This document shows, in pieces, positions 9,680 to 21,059 of a stretch of DNA of 64,000 nucleotides. Source of the DNA: Penium margaritaceum (taxonomy: Eukaryota; Streptophyta; Zygnematophyceae; Desmidiales; Peniaceae). Position 1 is the first letter of the stretch. Each line of letters opens with the position of its first letter. The stretch lies in the NCBI GenBank assembly GCA_023375785.1, contig SZWC01003880.1:105222-169221 (forward strand), in the 5' to 3' direction. The position numbers were made by a program, and so were the translations under genes. The notes under the pieces were generated by a model, which saw only the letters and a list, made by a program, of their open reading frames with translations, did no database searches and was not told the DNA's origin.

Positions 9680-11050
9680 TGAAGATGTTGTTGCTCAGTG
9701 CCTTTGTGAGAAAGTTAGCTGGCTACTGTCTGGTGTCAACCCACATGATCTAGACATCTCCTAGAGCCACACACTCACGCACAAAATGGTGCTCAACATT
9801 GATATGCTTGGTACGAGTGTACCAAACACTCTCACATGTGCCTGTGCCAAGAGCAACATACTCCTCCTCACTGGAGGTGCGCGTAACACAGCCTTGCTTG
9901 CCTCTTTTCCACGAGATTACTATCCCCCAAACAAGGAAGATGTACCCAGTGCGACTATGAGCATCCACATCATGCGCCGAGTCACTGTCCGTATACCCAT
10001 CCACAAGCACGGACGGCTGTGCACGATAACAGAGCCCAACTCGTGCCGTCGAGAGCGCATACCTGACGACACGCAGAGCTGCCTCCATGTGGCGTGACCT
10101 TGGGCATTGAGAGATCTGGGCCAGTAAGCTAACTGCGAAGACAACGTCATCTTGTGTAGTGGTAGCCAGGTACATCAGTGAGCCTATCACTCGCAGATAG
10201 TAACTGACATCCACCGGCTCCCCCAGCTTCGACACGTATAGTGTTTTCAACAAGTGTTGTCCGGCGGGCGTCATTGATGTGGACGCAGTGGGCACAGACG
10301 GAAGGAGTGGAGCGAAGCGCTTCCCCAGGCTCCTGACATATGCAGCCTGGTGAACGTGAAGGATGTGACGAGCACTGTCACACTCTATCTCCATGCCTAA
10401 AAAGACACGGGCTGGACCCAAGTCTTTCATCTTGTATGCGGACTGTAGAAAGGATTTCACAGACGGAATTGCCTCTTGGTTGGGAGACGCGAAAAGCAAG
10501 TCATCGAAACACACAAGGATGGCAACAAACGGTACTGACACTGGGATGGCGAAGAGTGCAGGGTCTACCGTGCTCCAACGGTACCCTCCTTTCTTCACTG
10601 TTGAGGTAATCTCCTGATTCCAACACCTCGGGGTCTGCTTAAGGCCGTAGAGGACCTTGCGCAATCTCCAGAATCTATTAGTGCCGTCTGTGAGCCCAGG
10701 AGGCTGTACCATGTAGATCTCCTCATCCAACCGACCGTGCAAGAAGGCATTGTTGATGTCCATCTGCTCAAGTTCCTAGTCATGGTGTGCAACGAGACCG
10801 AGGAGAGCTTGAGCAATGGTGTAGCGTTTGACGGGAGCAAATGTTTCGTCGAAGTCTACCCTTGGGAGAATCCCTTCGCAGTGAGACGTGCGTTGTATTT
10901 GTCAAGCTCGCCGTTGGGCTTGTAGTTTTGCTGGAACACCTAGGGGGCGTCAATGGCCTTGCGACTTGGCAGCAGATCGACTAGCTTGTATACAGCATGA
11001 TCGTCTTGAGCTCTCAGCTCATCATGCATGGCAACCCCTCACTGTTGTGA
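9680..11050 (-). pseudogene. Element B reverse transcriptase and RNase H
   Basis: Copia RVT_2 and RNase H on the minus strand. Visible blocks are MDINNAFLHGRLDEEIYMVQ near 10763, VLYGLKQTPRCWNQEI, the catalytic-loop segment ILVCFDDLLFAS near 10470-10500, MKDLGPARVFLGMEIE, the SYYLRVIGSLMYLATTTQDD link, and RNase H with YTDSDSAHDVDAHSRTGYIF and the C-terminal TRTKHINVEHHFVRE. The last 1.0 kb is largely in one frame, so this part is among the better kept in the window. Confidence 0.92.
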
Positions 11051-11800
11051 GTCAGGTGCTCCTCGTGCTTGTCGGACTGTGGCCGGATCAGGGGACGGGG
11101 GCAACACTACAGTGGTCGCAAGGCACTCTCCCACGCTATCAAGCACGTCGGCCTCAAGAGTGCGCTCATGCTCCGTCGGAAGCAGCGTGTATCCGAGGAC
11201 AAAGGTGGGATGGACAATCCTTGTGGCCAGGCCTAAGGCATCCATACCAGTCGGCACTATTGGCGACTGCTTAGGGTGAGACCGCAACGGTCGTGAGGGA
11301 GACGCCGAGACACTGGAAGAGCGGGTAGGGAGAGCACAGAGGCGTCCACTACAGACAAAGGGTGAGACGGGTTTAGGATCGGGCAGAGCAGCGGGAGCGG
11401 CCATGGCAGGAGTAAGTGGACTGGGGAAAGTTGATGGGAGAAAACTAGAGGGCTTCGCAGAGGAGTGCGCAGGTGAGACGGACACAGAGGAGGTAGGAGA
11501 GGAGGACTGAGCAAGGGAAGTCGGGTAACTCGACGATACAGCCTGAGAAGACACAACGGGTTGTGAGGACACTGTGTCGGACGCCTCGGGACACGACGAG
11601 GGAGAAGGCTATTGGAAAGGGCCGGCAGCAGGAACTGCAGGAGCTGGAGAGACGGCATGACTGGCCTCCCCCCGCAACTGAGAGAGTGGGAACATGGCAT
11701 GTGAGGATGCAAGACGACGCATGTCACGAAGAAAGAGAGACTCAAAGAACAGGGCATCATGAGATTTGACAACCCGTTGGCGCTCCGGATCCCAGAAACG
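11051..11800 (-). pseudogene. Element B integrase-RT linker, Ser/Pro-rich
   Basis: A Ser/Pro/Val-rich stretch with blocks such as SSPTSSVSVSPAHSSAKPSS separates integrase from reverse transcriptase. Near 11760 the conserved RQRVVKSHDALFFESL-type segment marks the integrase tail. Composition resembles the linkers of A, D and L, but no regular 36-bp repeat is visible. Confidence 0.7.
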
Positions 11801-12410
11801 TCAAGCCTTGGACTGGGCAGAAACACCCAGAAAGGGACAAAGGCGCCCACGCAGGGAGAGGTTGCCCTCGTGAAGGTCCTCGGGGAGCTAGACAGATGTA
11901 ATGCTACCCCAGACACGAGCGAGACGGAGGTCGGAACGAGTGCCGTACGAGCGTTGGAAAGGGGTGATCATGCAAGGGAGGGGACAGTTGGGAACACGGT
12001 TCCAGACCCAGATCATATAACTCATCGCCTCAAAGGCAAAGAGAGGGGGAAGACTGGAACCAGAGAAGAGGGTGCGAACACCATCGGCAAGAGTCCGATT
12101 CCAGTGTTCAGAGACCTCGTTGTGCTCGGGTGTGTAGGGAGCGGACGTCTGCAGACACACCCCCTTGGACTTGAGGAACCGTGCAGTGGGACCAAGGAAT
12201 TCACCACCACGGTCACTACGAAAGACACGTAGGGAACAATAACACGACCATTCAGCTTGGAGAAGCCAGGAATCAAGAACCGAACACACGTCGCTCTTCT
12301 AATGGAAGGCAAAACTCCAACAGAAATGAGAGAAATCATCCGTCAAATACAGGACATACCGTCGAACACCTCCAAGGAGTTCACGGGGAAGGGGACCCAT
12401 GACGTCAGCG
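11801..12410 (-). pseudogene. Element B integrase
   Basis: The minus strand shows the integrase core: LDLVHADVMGPLPRE with the first catalytic Asp near 12410, YVLYLTDDFSHFCW, then FRSDRGGEFLGPTARF with the second Asp, and HNEVSEHWNRTLADGVR around the third catalytic position near 12120. The conserved MIWVWNRVPNCPLP block follows. Part of a broken copia element. Confidence 0.88.
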
Positions 12411-13233
12411 TGGACTAGATCAAGGGGGTGGGATGATTGGGAATCAGAGGAGGCAAAAGGAGAGCGATGCATCTTGCTCTGGGCATAGTCCAGAAAGTCA
12501 AAAGGGCAACGCGGCGGGAAAGTGGACGGAGATAAGCCAAGAGCAGGCTGGAGGTGAAGCATGCTGCTGACCGCATCAGTGTGCACATGGCCAAGGCGAC
12601 GATGCAAGAGCTGAACGTAGTCGGGAGAGAGTGATGGAGCAACATGGGTAAAAGAGGAGCCAACAAAGGAAGCAGAGGGAACAAGCAAGGGCACACGGTA
12701 AAGCTTATCACACTTGATACCCTGGATGAAAACACAACCAATAGACGGAGACAAACAGTACCAACACCCTGATTGGCGGAGAAATTCATACCCTAATCAC
12801 CTAGGGACGTCACCGACAGCAGACTGAGCTCCAAGGAGGGCATGTACAGAACGTTAGGGAAGAGCAGCACACTACTCGGCCCAAAAAAGCGAGAAACACC
12901 CACACCCTGATCGGGGAGCAACTGGCCGGACCCGGTGTGCACAAAGCAAACGGGACCGGCAGGATACAACGAGACAAAGGAGGAAGGATAAAACGTCATG
13001 TGGTGGGTAGCCCCAGAGTGAAGGACCCAGAAGCCACCAGGAACATGAGCTCGGGGAAGGTCACCAAATGTGGCAAAAATACCGACAGGGGGGGAGGACG
13101 AGTCATAGGCCGCGAGACGGCGCGGATGAACAAAGGACTGCCAATACTCGACCCACGCAATATACGGAGACGGGACCAGGGGGGTTCCCCACAGAGAACA
13201 GTGTCTATCTGACAGGAGGGACCTCTGACCCAT
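12411..13233 (-). pseudogene. Element B protease and GAG-pre-integrase
   Basis: Protease blocks are GGFWVLHSGATHHMTFYPSS near 13040, VHTGSGQLLPDQGVGVSRFF, and VLYMPSLELSLLSV near 12820. The GAG-pre-integrase block QLLHRRLGHVHTDAVSSMLH follows near 12600. Order and spacing are those of copia pol. Confidence 0.85.
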
Positions 13234-14660
13234 GCAGACACACTCTCACCTCCTTGATCGTGAAGGTGGAGACGCTACAGAAGGGACTGCTCCAGCTAGC
13301 GCTCGCCATTGATGGACGGTGTTGGCAACGGAGCAAGGTACCCCAAGGGAGGAGGGAGCCACTGAGGAGCAAAGTAGGGGGGAGAGGGCAATCCGGCATA
13401 GACAGGTGCGCCGTACGGCAGCGGCCAGCCCGAGAGATACGGTGCTGGCAAAGGTATGGAGAGAAAGCTAGTGGTGGAATACGCATGAGCAGAGGAGTAA
13501 CTCGCCGGCTGAGACAACGTACTGAAGCTGGAGCTAGAATTGGCCGTGGAAGAGGAGGCGGAGCCGCTGTATTGTGCCCAGTGGGCACGCATTGCGCGTG
13601 CCAGGCGCATGTCATCGTGCGGTGCCAGGCACTTCTGAGGAGAGTGCTTGGAAGATCCATAGTTCTAGCACATCACCTTGCTAGGGATACGAGAGGAGAC
13701 GGCAATAGCGGGCTTCCCCTTGCCGCAGCCCCTGCCTTGGCCACAGTTACAGCCCTGAGAGGCAAGGGCTGTAGCCATGGAGGAGGATGTGGAGATGGAG
13801 GTGGCACTGGAGGAAGAGGAAGAGGAAGAGGAGGCTGTGGTGACAACGGCGACTCCTGTGACGGCGGAGCGATTGAGACGTTTTTTCTGCAAACTGGTCC
13901 ACCAGGCAGCCAGGCACTCAGCGGTTAAGTCCCAGAGGACACCAAAACCAGGTGGGGACTTTGGAGGCACATGCTGGGACGAGAGGCGCTGCAGCTCATC
14001 AGGTTTGACGTCGCGAAGGAGATCAGATAGCTTGGGAAGTAACCCGCTGACCAAAGTTAGCATTACTAACAGCTACCTTGGTGTAGCATCACCAAGCTCA
14101 TGGAGCAATTTAAGCCCGCGAGCCCAGAATGCATCAACCGATCCGTCTACATGCATAAGGAGCATGTTGAACTACACGGTGAGTGCGCTCTAGACGGCCT
14201 GGCCGGTGACGGTGGTGCGACGGCGTAGCATGGTGTACGCACCAACGGGGTCAGCCAGCCGCTGAGCGGCCGAGTTAGCATTGTATGTGCCAACATCATC
14301 GACAAGCGCTTCGGGCACAGCAGAGATGAGGGCGCGGACTGCACGGGCGGACTCATAAGCGACAGGCGTGAAGGGCGCGAATGTAGGGAAAGAGTATTCC
14401 CATAGGCGTTCTCCCTGAGCCCAGGTGCTGAAGCACATCTCCCACGAGGAGAATGTGAGTCCAGCAGCCAGGACAGGACAGGAAGCCGCACGCATGAACG
14501 TGTCAGAGTGTGTGGTGACGTCCTCTAAGAATGCAACCCACAGTTGGGAGAGAGTTATGTCCTCAATGATGATGAGGCAAGATTGGGGACCCTCGAGAGA
14601 ATTGGGGAGGGGAGTCACTTACCGAGGGTTGATGTGGAACAGCTGTGGATTGAGGCGGCA
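13234..14660 (-). pseudogene. Element B gag
   Basis: A capsid-like domain starts near 14618 (SQLWVAFLEDVTTHSD, WAQGERLWEYSFPTFAPF, EALVDDVGTYNANSAAQRLA) and continues in related segments to about 13960. Downstream is a Ser-rich, nucleocapsid-like stretch (SSSSSSSSSSATSIST near 13800) and a glycine/cysteine segment NCGQGRGCGKGK. The similarity to gag of J and H is in the WGQGE..WAYY-type segment. Broken. Confidence 0.75.
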
Positions 14661-14799
14661 GAGACCCGATCATGGTGTCGCCACCCGTACGATGTCGTGA
14701 GCACGAGCAGTAGTGCGCAAGCTGTCCCTCGTAGTACTGCCCAGGCGGTTGCAGTCCGGGAGCCTCACGGGATGCTAGCTTGGCTGACTGCGCCACTAA

Positions 14800-15250
14800 T
14801 GTGGCGACAACCTGCGGCTAATGCTGCCAACACCGTTGCAGTCGTGGCTATTGCTGCCAACACAGCTATTGACGTTTCTGATGCTACCGATGTTGTTGCT
14901 ACCTCCAATATCGCTGCTTTTGCTACTGCTGCTGCCAATGTTGTGGTTGCTCTTGTTTTTGCTACTGATGCTGCTGCCGATGCTGTTGTTGCAATCCTGA
15001 TTGTGCTGCTGAGGCTGTCGCTGTTGGCGCTATAGTTGCGGCCGTAGTTTTCACAACACCTATAGCTTCTGCAACCAATGCGACTTTGGCAATTGTGGTA
15101 GTGTGGTAGTTGCCGCTACAGCTGTTGGTGTGATCTCTACTACAGTTGCTACTACGGTAATGCTGTTGCTGTTGCTATAGCCGTAGACGCTAATGCTCCC
15201 GCTGCTGCTGCTGGTGTTGTCCTGTGGTTGCAATGCTGCAGTGGCAAGTA
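14800..15250. repeat. Imperfect GCT/GTT triplet tract in the leader of B
   Basis: Repeated GCTGCC, GTTGCT, GCTACT and similar triplets give Ala/Val/Thr-rich frames on the plus strand. The tract has the same position relative to gag as the CTG tract of A and the CAG tracts of J, and is more degraded. I do not read the frames as protein. Confidence 0.7.
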
Positions 15251-15507
15251 TGATGCACGTCACTGCTGTCGACGTGTTGGTGAGCGCCTGTCACATGGAG
15301 CTCACCCTCCAGTTGTAAGAGGACAAGGGCTACAGCTGCTCCCTCCCCCACTATGCCATGTTCCAATCGTCCGCCAAGAATGAAGAAGGCGGCTGACGTG
15401 GAGGGTCGCTGCCAATCCGTGGGACTATAGAGATTCGTGACACATGCGCTACAGTCCCACTAGCTCAGGATACAAGATAGGTTGGCTGCAGTCTTTCTGC
15501 AGTCATC
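15251..15507. other. Remaining leader of B, primer site not recognised
   Basis: About 250 bp between the triplet tract and the first bases shared by the LTRs. I could not find a clear initiator-tRNA complement of either class here. The primer site may be lost, or the true LTR end may lie a little lower than 15508. Confidence 0.4.
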
Positions 15508-15851
15508 CGAGCTCGGGTTTCGAAGTACCACTTGCTCGTGAGAATTTCCTTAGACCACCTAGGAACCACCTGAGTATTTTCCTAAACACTAGACGAGACT
15601 AGCCTGGGCCAATGACCCAATTGCATCCATGCTAAGCAAGACATTGGAAGCATGCTTTCGAGGTGAGGACACGCTAGCATGGAGCTCCTTGCTAGTTTCT
15701 TGGCTGAAGCAGGTTGGCCGGCAAGAGAGTACGCCGACGGAAGGATAAAGCTTGGAGTGTAGTCTCTTCTCTGGTCAATCACCTGCACAGATGTGGTGGG
15801 TGTGCAGCAAGGCCAGAGGTCACCATGTCAGGACTGACACAGAAACCAACA
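15508..15851 (-). repeat. 5' LTR of element B
   Basis: Matches the two halves of the 3' LTR in order. The outer edge is the CCAACA at 15846-15851 (TGTTGG on the element strand). It keeps the uninterrupted GACTAGCCTGGGCCAATGAC site into which, in the other LTR, the solo LTR went. Confidence 0.85.
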
Positions 15852-15856
15852 GCGGG

Positions 15857-16552
15857 AACCCACAATCGTTGCTTAGTATGCCCCCTTAGTTTGTTGCGTT
15901 AGAGTCTAAGTCTGAGAGCTCTGGTTTGTTGCTCATAAGTGCGCGTCCCAGAGTAAGCGCCAGAAAGCAGTTGGAATGAAGCAATGACTGATTAGGAATG
16001 ACGAATGAGCAACTAACTAATACCCCTCTCTGTTCTAGCCTCACATCAGCTCTGTGCAAGTTATTACTCAGAAAACCAGCCAATCAGGAAAATCCTAGCA
16101 TTATCTTGTCTGGCAGAATTTCCTAGGTGAGCCCTGCCAAACACCAGACAGCCCAAAACCCGGGAGTTGTCCGTTTTGCCTAAAACGCGGACCATACCAA
16201 AATAGACACGCTGCAAACATACTCGTGCAGTCAGAATCAGCAAGAAAAAAAACTATGAGGAGTTACGGCTGCCCGAACTCAGGCATCGACTACACTGTTT
16301 TAGAGAGCCAACTACGACTACTGGTGACGTGACAACCAAGGGTATCTGCCGATGGAGCTATTCGTGCGAAGGTACAGTATGAGAAGCATGAGGAAAAGGA
16401 GAACCACACGCTTGGTTTTACAGCGATACGTCCAATCCACCAAGCAACGCCTTGTCGAGCGTCCATCCAGCAAGTCGTCTGCACGAGCATGTACACCAAT
16501 GGAGAGGTCACAGTATGAGTCATCAAGGTAGAGCACAAACAAAACAACAACA
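15857..16552 (-). repeat. Main part of the H/J-family LTR (subfamily 2) that B inserted into
   Basis: About 700 bp closely similar, block by block, to the LTR at 36608-37365 (from GGAACCCAC...GTTGCTTAGT to GAGCACAAACAAAACAACA) and more distantly to 8416-9266 and 59486-60330. On the minus strand it begins TGTTGTTTTGTTTG at 16552, and a short purine-rich stretch lies just outside, as a 3' LTR would have. The remaining end lies at 8050-8125. Confidence 0.8.
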
Positions 16553-16589
16553 CTTCCCTGTGATGCAAAGTTTTCAGTGTACACGAGCA

Positions 16590-16934
16590 TGCAGAAGTGA
16601 TGCCCTATTCTTTGAGGACCTCCTCCCTCGCGATTAGACGTGTGGGAGGTCGCGAGGGAAGAGGTCCTCAAAGAACATGGCATTGCGAGACTCAACAATG
16701 CGATGCCGGACCAGGTCCCAGAAGCGCCAAGCCTTGGACTGACGCGAGACACAGACGAAGGTGTAGAGACAGTCACGAGGGGCAAGATTGCCATCCCGCT
16801 TGTCCTCGGCAAGCCAAACGCTGGGGATGCACTCCCAGACACGAGCAGGCCAAAGATCGGTGCGTTGACCGTACCATAATGTGTACAACGTGGCATGGTT
16901 GGAAAGGGAATAATGTGGAACGCGGTTCCACCTC
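16590..16934 (-). mobile_element. Fragment C: copia integrase tail, minus strand
   Basis: The minus strand encodes the integrase C-terminal segment (YTLWYGQRTDLWPARVWECI, KAWRFWDLVRHRIVESRNAM, FFEDLFPRDLPHV). It is cut on both sides: D begins beside it at about 16935 and an inverted copy of its last 40 bases lies at 16594-16631. It may be a middle piece of element H, because an H/J-type 3' LTR follows it at 16552. Confidence 0.75.
16594..16680. repeat. Imperfect inverted repeat, about 38-bp arms
   Basis: The arm at about 16594-16631 (GCCCTATTCTTTGAGGACCT and on) is mirrored by about 16643-16680 (AGGTCCTCAAAGAACATGGC at its end) around a spacer of about 12 bases. Both arms code for the same integrase-tail motif FFEDL in opposite directions. 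It is a fold-back junction between two copies of related sequence, not a terminator. Confidence 0.8.
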
Positions 16935-17310
16935 TCTGTCCCAGTTCACCAATCCCACCTCCACCGCTTCCTCCTCCTCCTCCTCCTCCTCCTCCTCCTC
17001 CTCCTCCTCTATCCTATGTGGCAACACTCACGGTGTTGCAGCGGCCATGTAGGGGAAGAAGGGGAAGAAGCGAGGCAAGAAGGGACAACAATAGCAGCAG
17101 TAGCAGCCGACACATAGTGGTAGTGGACTTCGTGTCCATTACTACAACTATGGAGGTGCTCACTTCTACATAGAGTGTGAGCAACCCCTTGACTGGACTC
17201 GGATCATGTGTACTTTTAGTCGGCGCACATGCAGCAGATTTTCTAGAGTGACACACGGCTGGGGCGTGTTGCGACCCCAATTGCAACAGACACATCCGTT
17301 TAACCAGGCT
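16935..17310 (+). pseudogene. Element D, second part of gag
   Basis: The sequence after 16935 (CAGTTCACCAATCCCACCTC) matches element I near 40855 and leads through a Ser-rich repeat to the nucleocapsid-like segment YNYGGAHFYIECEQPLDW. Gag fossil. Confidence 0.8.
16969..17009. repeat. (TCC)n microsatellite, about 13 units
   Basis: An uninterrupted run of TCC triplets within the Ser-rich part of gag of D. Element I has a shorter version at 40884-40901, so the tract expanded in D. Confidence 0.95.
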
Positions 17311-18200
17311 GCAATAGTGATATGGACCCTCGGGATCGCACAATCGCAGAGCTTCATCAGTTACTGGCGCTATGTACTTTGGGAGGTGCAAGTGTGCTGT
17401 CAGAGCCGAGTGATCCCGCGACAGCCTGCCTTACTTCGATTGTTGCTAGTGACGATGCTTGTGGTGAAGCGCAATTGGCTTGCGATAAGGATGGACCCGA
17501 CATTACTGACTGGGTTGACGAGTCACAGAGCTGTGTTGTTCGTCATTTTCCTGAGTCCTCTGCTAAGCGTCCAACAGAGGCAGAGTGTTCTATGGCATAT
17601 TGCTCAGTGTCAAGGACTGGTTATGAGCCAAATGTCACCTAGATCATTACCTCTAGTGCCACCCATCACGTGACCTGTCGTCGTAGTGACTTTGTTGTGC
17701 TGGACCCCGTTGCGTCTGTTTGGTCCGTTTGCACTGGGTCTTTTCAATCATTGCCTATGCAAGGAGTTGGGGTTGTGCGGTTTGATGGTCTGTCTGGCCC
17801 CTTGTACATTTATGCTGTACTCTTTGTCCCTGATCCTGAGCTTCGCCTGCTCTCTATTCGTGCATGCACCAGGCTGGGTCTCGTTGTTGAGCACTATGCT
17901 GACTCTTCCACAGTGACTGCTCTTGACACAACTGCCATCGTGCTTTGTATCTCTGTTTTTGATGACCTCTATCATGTGTCTCGTTGCATTTCCTCTGTTT
18001 CTCCCCTCCCTCTTCTCCGCATGTGTTTGTCACTGCTGTTCTCTCCCTAGAGCACCTGCGTCTATTGCATCGTCGCCTCTGCCATGTGAGCTTAGAAACT
18101 ATGTCTAAGCTCATTCAAACTCAGCAAGCCCTCGGTCTTGACGTAAATTCCTTTGAGAAGCCACCCAAGACGGATTGTTTTGTTTGCACCTAGGGTAAAA
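17311..18200 (+). pseudogene. Element D protease and GAG-pre-integrase
   Basis: The region opens with DPRDRTIAELHQLLALCTLG, the helix that precedes the protease in this family, then CRRSDFVVLDPVASVWSVCT, QSLPMQGVGVVRF, and the LEHLRLLHRRLCHVSLETMS GAG-pre-integrase block near 18050. Closely related to A. Broken. Confidence 0.85.
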
Positions 18201-18240
18201 TGCATCGTTGCTCTAACCTTGACACCTCTGGGAAATGTGC

Positions 18241-18990
18241 CCACTAGAGTTGGTCCTCTCGGACCTTCTCGGTCCTCACCCTGTCGAGTCCCTCTCTGAT
18301 CAGGGTCGATATGTTCTCACCCTGGCTGATGACTTCACCCGGATGTAGTGGGTCTATGGCCTCCGCCACAAGAGCTATGCCGCGCTGGTGATCGGCTTGT
18401 GTCTTGTGATGGCTGAGCGCCAATCTCATCACAACTCGCACACATTCCGCTCGGATCGTGGTGGCGAGTCCTTAGGCAAGATGGATGCCTACTTTGTTGA
18501 GCACGGTATCTTTCATGAGCTTTTGGCCCTTGCTACACCACAACAGAACGGTGTGTCTGAGCGTTGGAACCACACCATGGAGGATGCAGTTTGCGCTATG
18601 CAGTCTGAGTGCGGTCTTCCGTAGTCCTTTGCCTTTGAGGGCTTCTCCGACACAACGTGGGTCTAGAAATACTTGCCGCATTGTCCACTTCCAGACCATG
18701 TCACGCCGTACGAATTGTGATTTTGCCATCGTGCTGATCTTTGTCTCGCCCGCGTTAAGTGGTCACTCGCCTGTGTTTGGTACAGCGAGGATTAGCCAGG
18801 GTCCAAGGTCACACGTCGCTGATGCATGTGTACCTTCCTTGGTATCTCCCCGCGCTCAAAGGCATGGTGCTTTTAGGACCTTGCTCGCCATCGCATTGTC
18901 AAATCTCAAGATGCTCTCTTCTTTGAGGCTCTCACCTACTGTAACATGCCTAGCATTTTGTCGTTGGTCGCCGACCACGTTCCTACTTTT
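18241..18990 (+). pseudogene. Element D integrase
   Basis: Recognisable blocks are LVMAERQSHHNSHTFRSDRG with GGESLG, the ATPQQNGVSERWNHTMEDAV block with the third catalytic Glu, and the FEALTY...VADHVPTFVASQ tail near 18930-19000. Plus strand, copia order. Confidence 0.85.
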
Positions 18991-19506
18991 GTGGCCTCCC
19001 AATGGATGGGGGAGTCTAGTCCTGCGGATGGGTCTGTCCGTGCGTCCTCACCTGTGGTCTGGTCTCTGGCTACTGACGATATGGACATCGTGGCTGTGGG
19101 TTTACTATCCTCATCAGTCCCCTCTAGCACACCTGATCCTGTACTAGTGTTTGACCCCTCGGGCGCTCCTAATCCCGGCCTAGTGTTGGTCCCCTTAGAC
19201 ACACCTGATCCCGTGCGGGTGTCAAACTCCTCAGGCACATCCGACCCCGTGCCAGTGTTGGACCCCTTAGACACACCCGATCCCATGTCAGTGTTAGTCC
19301 CCTCTGTCACAGCTACCTGCATGCATGCATGTATGTCACCTACGGCTATGGCCCAGGAGCCTTCCCTGGAGCATGAGGTGAGCACCCTTGCATCGGGCTA
19401 CTCCCACGAGCCCGGTGGTCGTCTCCTACCGCTGGCCTCTAAGGCTCAGCGGACTGCTGACGCTTGACTCATACAGTTCAGAGTGGTGAGCCAAGCACGA
19501 AGGCCT
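18991..19506 (+). pseudogene. Element D linker with 36-bp repeats
   Basis: Five consecutive units of 36 bp (19131-19310) each code for a 12-residue P-D-P-V-x-V-x-x-x-S-G-T-like motif. The linker ends near 19468 and the sequence breaks off at the E insertion (19507). The same 36-bp period occurs in L. Confidence 0.8.
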
Positions 19507-20037
19507 TGCAAGCTACTGAGCTAACACCCCTGGTAGAGAAGCTGGGAAACCGAAAAGCTGAAAAAGGTTTTTAGGTCTTCTTCCTTTGTTGACATGTGTC
19601 ATGCACCCCAAACTTAATCAGGCATACACTTCACCTTCAAAAGTAATACCGCCTTAGGATTTCATCTCAAGAAGAGCTTAAGTCGTCAATACGCAAGAGA
19701 GCATCAAGCAAGGGTTGATTGATCAACATGTAAGACATGTCCTTTTATAGTTGTCTGTCCAGTCCTAGAACTCCAAGGCACATTCCTCGGAAGTGGCCTG
19801 AACTAGCCACATCACCAATAGACTCACACTGTGGGCTTGACACATAAGCATCCTCGTGTCAAGGTGACAGACCAACCATGTAGCGTCCAAGAAGCTACGG
19901 AATATCTTTCTTGGGAGCTTCCATAGCAAACGAGATGTGCATGGGACCAGGATGGAGCTCATGACCTCTAACTTGGCCAAATCAACAAAATGGCCAAGGT
20001 ATCCACTCACCCACATTGTGTACTCACAAGTCATATG
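19507..20037 (-). repeat. 3' LTR of E, distal part
   Basis: Aligns block by block with 30961-31490 (for example GAGCTAAC, GTTGACATGTG, CAAGCAAGGGTTGATTGATC, CACCCACATTGTGTACTCA). It stops at the F insertion and continues at 26411. Confidence 0.93.
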
Positions 20038-21025
20038 TGTTGAAGATTTGCCCCTCCCCATGCCCAAGTGCGGCGTCGGGAGGCGCCAACGAGCCGCCAG
20101 AGAGAGGAAATTCCTCGTCGACGGATCTGACGACTCGAGAGTTGCTCGGATCCTAAATTAGAGGATTGCATCTAAAAGTTGACGAGTCGCTAAATCCGGT
20201 GGAAGTTGTTTCACCGGAATCGGACAAGTAACGAGGGAGATATGGGCTTCCAAAGATGGGGTGTGCGCAGCGGCTCTGGGAGTCGACTGCTGGTCGAGCG
20301 GAGGTGGATAATCCACCTCAACGAGTAACAAAATGCCATCTGGGGATTTTGCTCCGGAGGGACTGCCGAGGCGTCCGGTGGATGATCCGCCGGATTTAGT
20401 ACTGCAGTTTTGTTATTGAGGGACTAAGCCAAAATCCTGGCTCGGAGTCCGAAACTCAGTAGTACAGTTTGTTACTCGGGGACTTCATAAAAATTATGAT
20501 TGGAGGTCCACAAACAGGTTTCGACCCACATCAATCCCCATCACCAAGCTCGATGATTAACTCATCGAAACAGACCAAAAGGTGCGAGGGGTACCGCCAC
20601 TATGCGAATGGACATCTGTGCCTCTGGAATGGCGTTTTGATGGGTCATTGATGTGTGAAGGCGCCTCGGCAGGCGATGTGGTGCGCGCCGCCGACTAAGC
20701 AGCTCGTTTGGGGTGCTGCACTTTGGCTGACGTAGCGGGAGCTACGGTGATCCCAATTACGCACGGTATGGTGCGTTGGAGAGCACATGACTAGCTCAAC
20801 AAATGACCAGATCATGTGCATTTTCAAAAACAAATGCAAAATCGTGTTATTCACTTCGCAAAAGTGATTGTCTCACATTTGTCTTCAACTGCCAGAAATA
20901 TAGCATGAGGCGACCAGAAAGCCCACGCTTAGACTCACAACACCCGCACAAAACATAAACCGTGTGCACTAGAGACCCGTTGGGCCACATTGGAACTGCC
21001 TCCACCCGGGGGCCGTTTTCTGACA
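20038..21025 (+). repeat. 5' LTR of F
   Basis: 988 bp, starting TGTTGAAGATTTG and ending TGACA just before the primer site. It contains a near-perfect GC palindrome at 20374-20394 conserved in every LTR of the family. Confidence 0.93.
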
Positions 21026-21027
21026 AA

Positions 21028-21041
21028 GGGTTATGGGCCCA
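21028..21041 (+). promoter_or_regulatory. Half-tRNA primer-binding site of F
   Basis: GGGTTATGGGCCCA is the complement of TGGGCCCATAACCC, the anticodon stem-loop of plant initiator tRNA-Met. It lies two bases from the LTR end, the place of a primer site. Such internal sites are used by copia, Ty5 and Osser (Hemivirus group), where a cleaved 5' half of the tRNA primes. Confidence 0.85.
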
Positions 21042-21059
21042 TGGCCCTGACCGGCCTAC

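Larger units (their letters stand above)
8313..15851 (-). mobile_element. Element B: Ty1/copia LTR retrotransposon, inserted in an older LTR
   Basis: A minus-strand copia element with both LTRs in the window. In element order: 5' LTR (15851-15508), a leader with GCT-type triplets, gag, protease, GAG-pre-integrase, integrase, linker, reverse transcriptase, RNase H, polypurine tract and 3' LTR (9525-8313). A solo LTR of another family (8416-9266) sits inside the 3' LTR. The element lies within an H/J-family LTR, whose parts flank it at 8050-8125 and 15857-16552. It is broken, with roughly six to ten breaks. No clean outer target duplication was found. The LTR families of B and M begin alike (TGTTGGT). 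Confidence 0.88.

Noticed and set aside
13068-13928. A 286-codon open frame on the plus strand, Gly/Arg-rich
   Set aside because: It runs antisense to gag and protease of B. Its composition follows from the Ser/Pro-rich gag on the other strand.
15251-15507. A primer site for element B
   Set aside because: Searched by eye for both initiator tRNA-Met classes beside the LTR and found no convincing match.
16594-16680. A transcription terminator hairpin
   Set aside because: The arms are opposing copies of integrase coding sequence with no U-run, in a eukaryotic setting.
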